This document shows positions 63,801-64,000 of a stretch of DNA of 64,000 nt, one piece after another. The stretch is from assembly GCA_963971305.1 (NCBI GenBank), contig OZ020303.1, forward strand, positions 20,333,184 to 20,397,183. Reading direction: 5' to 3'. The first letter of the stretch is position 1. Every line of letters begins with the position of its first letter. This DNA is from Arcuatula senhousia (Eukaryota; Mollusca; Bivalvia; Mytilida; Mytilidae). The notes under the pieces were generated by a model, which was given only the letters and a program-made list of their open reading frames with translations, did no database searches and was not told the DNA's origin. The position numbers were made by a program, and so were the translations under genes.

Positions 63801-64000
63801 ATGGTTATAAAATTTAAACATTGCTAATATGTGCAATAAAAATAATCAAAGTCACTCAGCCAGAAAATCAAGGTCAAAAGATGGGGATGCAACTGTGATA
63901 AGCTACAACTGGGGCCTATGCATACCAAGTTTCATCAACCTAGAACCTATAGTTCTTGAGATATGGATGTGCTCACAAAACCTTTTCACTGCTATTATAT
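33842..64000 (-). CDS. Axonemal dynein heavy chain, inner-arm type (DNAH3/7/12-like), 3' part
   Basis: Motor subunit of ciliary/flagellar inner dynein arms. The window holds about 822 C-terminal codons; the gene continues past the right edge. Exons (minus): 63558-63454, 63044-62884, 62476-62305, 61967-61845, 61372-61195, 56001-55925, 55511-55425, 55151-54945, 54318-54181, 52662-52402, 52199-52107, then 43173-43075, 42515-42333, 42076-41984, 41388-41215, 35213-35103, 34694-34634 and 33987-33842 (stop 33842-33844). All phases agree. Family landmarks in order: [157 protein letters not shown] and the C-terminal ALLCQLDD. These cover the end of AAA5, AAA6 and the C-terminal domain. A 27-nt microexon may lie at 44483-44457. 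The subtype is inferred from overall resemblance; DNAH6 or DNAH1 types fit less well. No broken exon is seen. Confidence 0.95.
34171..34342. mobile_element. Foldback MITE in the last-but-one region of the dynein gene
   Basis: Two arms of about 85 bp pair almost throughout, from TAGTATAACTAAT on the outside to GTGCGCGGAAC/GTTCCGCGCAC at the centre (about 34,250-34,270). It lies in the intron between exons 34694-34634 and 33987-33842. No coding content. Confidence 0.85.
35755..36486. mobile_element. Single head-to-tail copy of the AGGAGCCTGAATC repeat family in a dynein intron
   Basis: It begins GGCTCCCAGGAGCCTGAAT and ends GCTCACCTGACCCTTCGGGTCAGGTGAGCT, the latter a near-perfect hairpin (about 36,448-36,480). 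The body matches the 28.7-31 kb cluster. At 732 bp it gives the clearest view of one full unit of the family. Confidence 0.75.
36487..37370. other. Dynein intron, AT-rich, nothing recognised
   Basis: This is part of the about 6-kb intron between exons 41388-41215 and 35213-35103. No gene or clear repeat was seen in this stretch. Confidence 0.5.
37371..38117. mobile_element. Repeat unit headed by TGTCTCGCCTGC in a dynein intron
   Basis: The head AATGTCTCGCCTGCCCGCACC lies at about 37,392 and the tail TATGTCTCGCCTTCCGCGAC ... GTCGCAGGCAAGACA at about 38,070-38,110. Inside, a block of roughly 180-190 bp (CATGTCATGGTGACAGTT ... AAATATCAGATGCCTAGC) is tandemly repeated with divergence. The same head recurs at 63,699 at the window's right edge. 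Confidence 0.65.
38197..39362. mobile_element. Inverted duplication of a Penelope-like retroelement 3' end (GIY-YIG fragment)
   Basis: Two arms of about 460 bp are inverted copies: about 38,211-38,669 on the minus strand and about 38,803-39,258 on the plus strand, nearly identical. Outside them are (TA)n tracts at about 38,197-38,216 and 39,343-39,362. Both encode [20 protein letters not shown] and [18 protein letters not shown], the end of a GIY-YIG-type endonuclease domain. The minus-strand copy extends further upstream through the spacer, adding [12 protein letters not shown], an in-frame TAA, then FHKRLNGHR, so it is dead. GIY-YIG tails and inverted or tandem partial copies are typical of Penelope-like elements. 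Confidence 0.75.
39442..40901. mobile_element. Longer copy of the AGGAGCCTGAATC repeat family with an internal duplication
   Basis: The head GAGGCTCCCAGGAGCCTGAAT (about 39,442) and the tail GCTCACATGGCCTTTGGCCAGGTGAGCT (about 40,870-40,897) bound a 1.46-kb unit. Its middle is doubled: the block containing GGCAATAACTCCT, TTGTAGATCTTGATG and CAAAAAGGGCAATAACTCC at about 39,845-40,030 recurs at about 40,345-40,530. No coding frame is conserved. Confidence 0.75.
41432..41588. mobile_element. Foldback (hairpin) element next to a dynein splice acceptor
   Basis: Arms of about 63 bp pair from AGGATTGAACACCTATTTTC on the outside to CTCACAAACTG/CAGTTTGTGAG inside, with a short loop that itself contains GGCCAAAGGCC. 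The element starts about 42 nt upstream of the AG used by exon 41388-41215. Confidence 0.85.
42571..42645 (-). pseudogene. Decayed partial duplicate of a dynein exon
   Basis: Blocks ACAACTTGTATGAGCCTG, TTAAC and CTGTGTTCATG align with 42426-42490 in the neighbouring exon 42515-42333, at an offset of about 145 bp. On the minus strand it encodes LSRLIQVVR like the real FNRLIQVVR, but the surrounding sequence is diverged and no splice sites match. Confidence 0.65.
43174..44456. other. Dynein intron, nothing recognised
   Basis: AT-rich sequence between exon 43173-43075 and the candidate microexon. No gene and no clear repeat seen. Confidence 0.5.
44457..44483 (-). CDS. Candidate 27-nt in-frame microexon of the dynein gene
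   Basis: On the minus strand a TTTTTTATAG acceptor is followed by 27 nt encoding DFDTDHDEE and then a GTAAGA donor. The preceding exon ends (52107) and the next begins (43173) both in phase 0, so inclusion adds nine mostly acidic residues without a frame change. The insertion point lies between LPRQ and TAGGGKS, a variable linker in the family. It may be alternatively spliced. Confidence 0.55.
44484..46336. other. Dynein intron left of the DIRS element
   Basis: AT-rich. A roughly 160-bp degenerate doublet lies at about 45,950-46,190 (GGTGGGG ... CAGACCCCC phrases repeated). A 9-nt exon-like island with a strong GTGAGT donor lies at 45313-45321 (see findings). Otherwise nothing is recognised. 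Confidence 0.5.
46337..46425 (-). repeat. DIRS 3' terminal extension, arm paired with the internal complementary region
   Basis: 46341-46425 is an inverted copy of 46571-46655 over 85 bp with no visible mismatch. The terminal AATT (46337-46340) corresponds to the AATT at 46656-46659. About 145 bp of loop between the arms carries the 36-bp terminal inverted repeat (46420-46455). Confidence 0.95.
46571..46694 (-). repeat. DIRS internal complementary region
   Basis: 46656-46694 is the inverted copy of the 5' terminus (51148-51186, 39 bp), and 46571-46659 the inverted copy of the 3' terminus. Together they spell a head-to-tail junction of the element with one shared AATT, as expected of a template that aligns the two ends during circle formation. 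Confidence 0.93.
46758..47879 (-). pseudogene. DIRS tyrosine recombinase, interrupted by one in-frame TGA
   Basis: Integrase that would insert the circular cDNA. ATG at 47877-47879; an N-terminal SAM-like core-binding part ([15 protein letters not shown]) leads to an in-frame TGA at 47484-47486; the same frame then continues open to the stop at 46758. The catalytic residues are present: R in GAARTQS, HxxR in GPHSVRS, and Tyr in FAKYYNK. The frame overlaps the end of the polymerase ORF by about 310 nt in another frame, as in other DIRS elements. Everything except the one codon looks intact, so the lesion is young, or a sequencing error, or read through. Confidence 0.9.
47567..49641 (-). CDS. 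DIRS polymerase ORF: reverse transcriptase, RNase H, methylase-like domain
   Basis: Copies the element RNA into DNA. Residue numbers count from the codon at 49582. [14 protein letters not shown] (about 128-139) with the first catalytic Asp, [10 protein letters not shown], and the YIDD box (195-198). RNase H: Asp 361 in [12 protein letters not shown], Glu 393, Asp 418 in LCDNC, and Asp 469 in the NTEADFLSR block. From about 497 ([12 protein letters not shown]) comes the DIRS domain related to adenine methylases, with FPPF in place of the usual DPPY-like box. There is no ATG near the beginning: TTG at 49582 is only the first possible alternative start. The frame is open upstream to the slippery site at 49642-49648, so translation by frameshift from ORF1 is the likeliest route. 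Ends at 47567. Confidence 0.93.
49615..50841 (-). CDS. DIRS ORF1, gag-like protein
   Basis: A 408-codon ORF, presumed structural RNA-binding protein of the element. ATG at 50839-50841 (VRKMAEKM follows; a second Met is four codons on). The N-terminal half is polar and Ser/Lys-rich, with an acidic run ([16 protein letters not shown]) preceded by a likely coiled coil ([20 protein letters not shown]). The C terminus is an RGG-type basic tail ([14 protein letters not shown]), suited to RNA binding. No CCHC knuckle is seen, usual for DIRS. Ends at TAG 49615-49617. Confidence 0.85.
   Translation of the reverse strand: MVRKMAEKMVSSKTKSLDEDALLDLDLNETPSSKKRGKALDKDESEISKQKGHSDPQSSKSTTSAPSTSGLGKRTYSSRSKPVTPSSKNVSSDDNSAIIEMLQNIQAGQQAQNNKIQSLCDRIDNLETEFYEGEEDDIDEVDDIDEESVHNESEKRKAEDDSVTPSKFSSMSKRFKIKEVCSTKVDQTLAENVTDLFQNGMDEVQYNELTKQDVNTRPENCTGLTVVRTNPLVWDLMTPTTQQTDKKLQNIEKSVIKASIILTKVVNTMAQDDQTSNDMIENCNDSLALLGHCNRQINLLRKDLIKPDLCWDYVHLCAHSLPFTSFLFGDDLSKSAKEIETCNKLGSRIVRRGVRRGFSTGRSRYSRGGRGRGGRGRGMVRRSYDNSYKTSDSTPGGSKNPKRGGMKN
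49642..49648 (-). promoter_or_regulatory. Candidate -1 ribosomal frameshift heptamer A AAA AAC
   Basis: In the gag-like frame the minus strand reads GGT TCA AAA AAC CCC, which gives the canonical slippery heptamer in the correct phase. A -1 slip there enters the polymerase frame, which is open from this point to 47567. The heptamer is nine codons before the ORF1 stop. CCCC/GGGG tracts follow and precede it and could form a small hairpin or pseudoknot. Confidence 0.65.
50842..51120 (-). promoter_or_regulatory. DIRS 5' leader with three copies of a palindromic 15-mer and a hairpin
   Basis: GCCAACCTCGTTGAC (50944-50958), GCCAACCGCGTTGAC (50991-51005) and GACAACTACGTTGAC (51016-51030) are three versions of one motif with CAAC/GTTG symmetry. 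ATTACGAC and GTCGTAAT (50877-50897, 5-nt loop) form a hairpin about 36 nt before the ORF1 ATG. They may be promoter, protein-binding or packaging signals; the function is unknown. Confidence 0.5.
51121..51186 (-). repeat. DIRS 5' terminal repeat
   Basis: 51121-51156 is an inverted copy (36 bp, no visible mismatch) of 46420-46455. 51148-51186 is copied in the internal complementary region. The outer AATT (51183-51186) abuts host intron sequence. Confidence 0.93.
51187..52106. other. Dynein intron right of the DIRS element
   Basis: AT-rich. A short block near 51,338-51,405 (GGGACGGACAGACAGACACC ... GGCGGGGTATAA) looks like the end of a common invertebrate dispersed repeat. Nothing else is recognised. 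Confidence 0.5.
52764..52922. mobile_element. MITE with TACTGTAAACCAA ends, dynein intron
   Basis: The terminal inverted repeat TACTGTAAACCAA ... TTGGTTTACAGTA sits at the two ends of a 159-bp AT-rich element, consistent with a TA target duplication. It has no coding content. Confidence 0.8.
53398..53609. mobile_element. MITE with TACTGTGGATTCAT ends, dynein intron
   Basis: The left end TACTGTGGATTCAT, TTTTCGTGGGTACCAATTTT pairs with the right end AAAATTGATATCCCAAGAA, ATGAAACCACAGTA. It is 212 bp with repeated TTCGTGG boxes. The structure suggests a TA-duplicating DNA-transposon derivative. Confidence 0.85.
54541..54930 (-). pseudogene. Four tandem, decaying copies of the 3' end of dynein exon 55151-54945
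   Basis: Segments at about 54,541-54,640, 54,648-54,747, 54,748-54,830 and 54,837-54,930 each resemble 54,941-55,035: TGCTGGTTTATTGCACA, GAAGAATGCTGGATCAGA, GGAGGTTAGCCCTCAGACC. The copy nearest the exon keeps an open frame ([20 protein letters not shown]) and a GTAAGT donor; the next has an extra base that creates a stop. They lie within the intron between exons 55151-54945 and 54318-54181. Confidence 0.85.
56259..56622. mobile_element. MITE with 23-bp ends, dynein intron
   Basis: CATTAAGGATGATTGCTGGTCAG at the left is perfectly complementary to CTGACCAGCAATCATCCTTAATG at the right; 364 bp in all. It has no coding frame. Confidence 0.85.
56910..57473. mobile_element. MITE with TATAGTCCATTTGAGTT ends, dynein intron
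   Basis: The left TATAGTCCATTTGAGTTCTA, AATCAAC pairs with the right GTTGATTTATAAAACTCAAA, GAACTATA (one or two mismatches). The 76-codon frame at 57078-57308 inside it is not a recognised transposase. Confidence 0.75.
57474..59930. other. Dynein intron, nothing recognised
   Basis: This is the middle of the about 5.2-kb intron between exons 61372-61195 and 56001-55925. AT-rich, no gene and no clear repeat seen. Confidence 0.5.
59931..60787. mobile_element. Non-autonomous element with TACAGTCAAACCTGT ends, dynein intron
   Basis: The left TACAGTCAAACCTGTCTATA, GTGAC pairs with the right GTCACTAGTACAGGTTTTACTGTA over about 25 bp with mismatches. Internal copies of GGTCACTA, TATAGAGG and ACTTCAAGGGAC recur near both ends. 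857 bp without a transposase frame. Confidence 0.75.
63685..64000. mobile_element. Partial repeat unit headed by TGTCTCGCCTGC, cut by the window edge
   Basis: GAGTTAACACTAAAGTATGT, CTCGCCTGCCGGCACC matches the head at 37,380-37,415. Following phrases such as GGTCAAAAGATGGGGATGCA are in the same style as that unit. The unit runs off the right edge, inside a dynein intron. Confidence 0.6.

Noticed and set aside
1..64000. tRNA or rRNA genes
   Set aside because: No cloverleaf with A and B boxes and no rRNA segment was recognised by eye; a tRNA scan would settle this.

Overview
The window reads as nuclear DNA of a marine bivalve, most likely a mussel (Mytilus-like). The basis is AT-rich sequence, spliced genes with GT-AG introns, and dense repeats of types I associate with bivalves: units headed by AGGAGCCTGAATCGCTCACC, TA-flanked MITEs starting TACTGTGGATTC, and units headed by TGTCTCGCCTGC. 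The species is inferred, not proven.

Layout. (1) 1,434-9,470, minus strand: a complete eight-exon CYP2-like cytochrome P450 of 492 codons. Its introns carry reverse-transcriptase relics, a 600-bp palindromic element and a dead duplicate of exon 4. (2) 9.6-11.5 kb: a 5'-truncated reverse transcriptase fragment with its 3' tail. (3) 11.54-22.13 kb: a gene-free block bounded by diverged inverted repeats built from short palindromes. It contains 3.27 identical copies of a 1,080-bp unit, then five full (one more truncated) diverged monomers of about 255-285 bp that share a hairpin-forming box with that unit. (4) 22-33.8 kb: no host gene seen; a direct duplication, a LINE 3' fragment, and a long cluster of one bivalve-type repeat family (26.0-31.7 kb). 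(5) 33,842-64,000, minus strand: the 3' part (18 well-supported exons plus one probable 27-nt microexon) of an inner-arm axonemal dynein heavy chain (DNAH3/7/12 type), running off the right edge.

The dynein introns hold most of the mobile DNA. A nearly intact 4.85-kb DIRS-type tyrosine-recombinase retrotransposon (46,337-51,186) lies in the same orientation as the gene. There are also a Penelope-like inverted duplication (38.2-39.3 kb), several MITEs and foldbacks, and relics of duplicated dynein exons.

The two host genes are not obviously related in function: one is a membrane monooxygenase, the other a ciliary motor. The most informative biology is in the mobile DNA. The DIRS element shows its full termini, an internal complementary region that matches both ends, a canonical A AAA AAC slippery heptamer linking the gag-like and polymerase frames, and a recombinase frame broken by a single TGA. 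The other strong candidate for something undescribed is the 11.5-22.1 kb composite with its nested, internally identical array. All exon boundaries were read by eye from splice sites and protein-family conservation; none was checked against transcripts.
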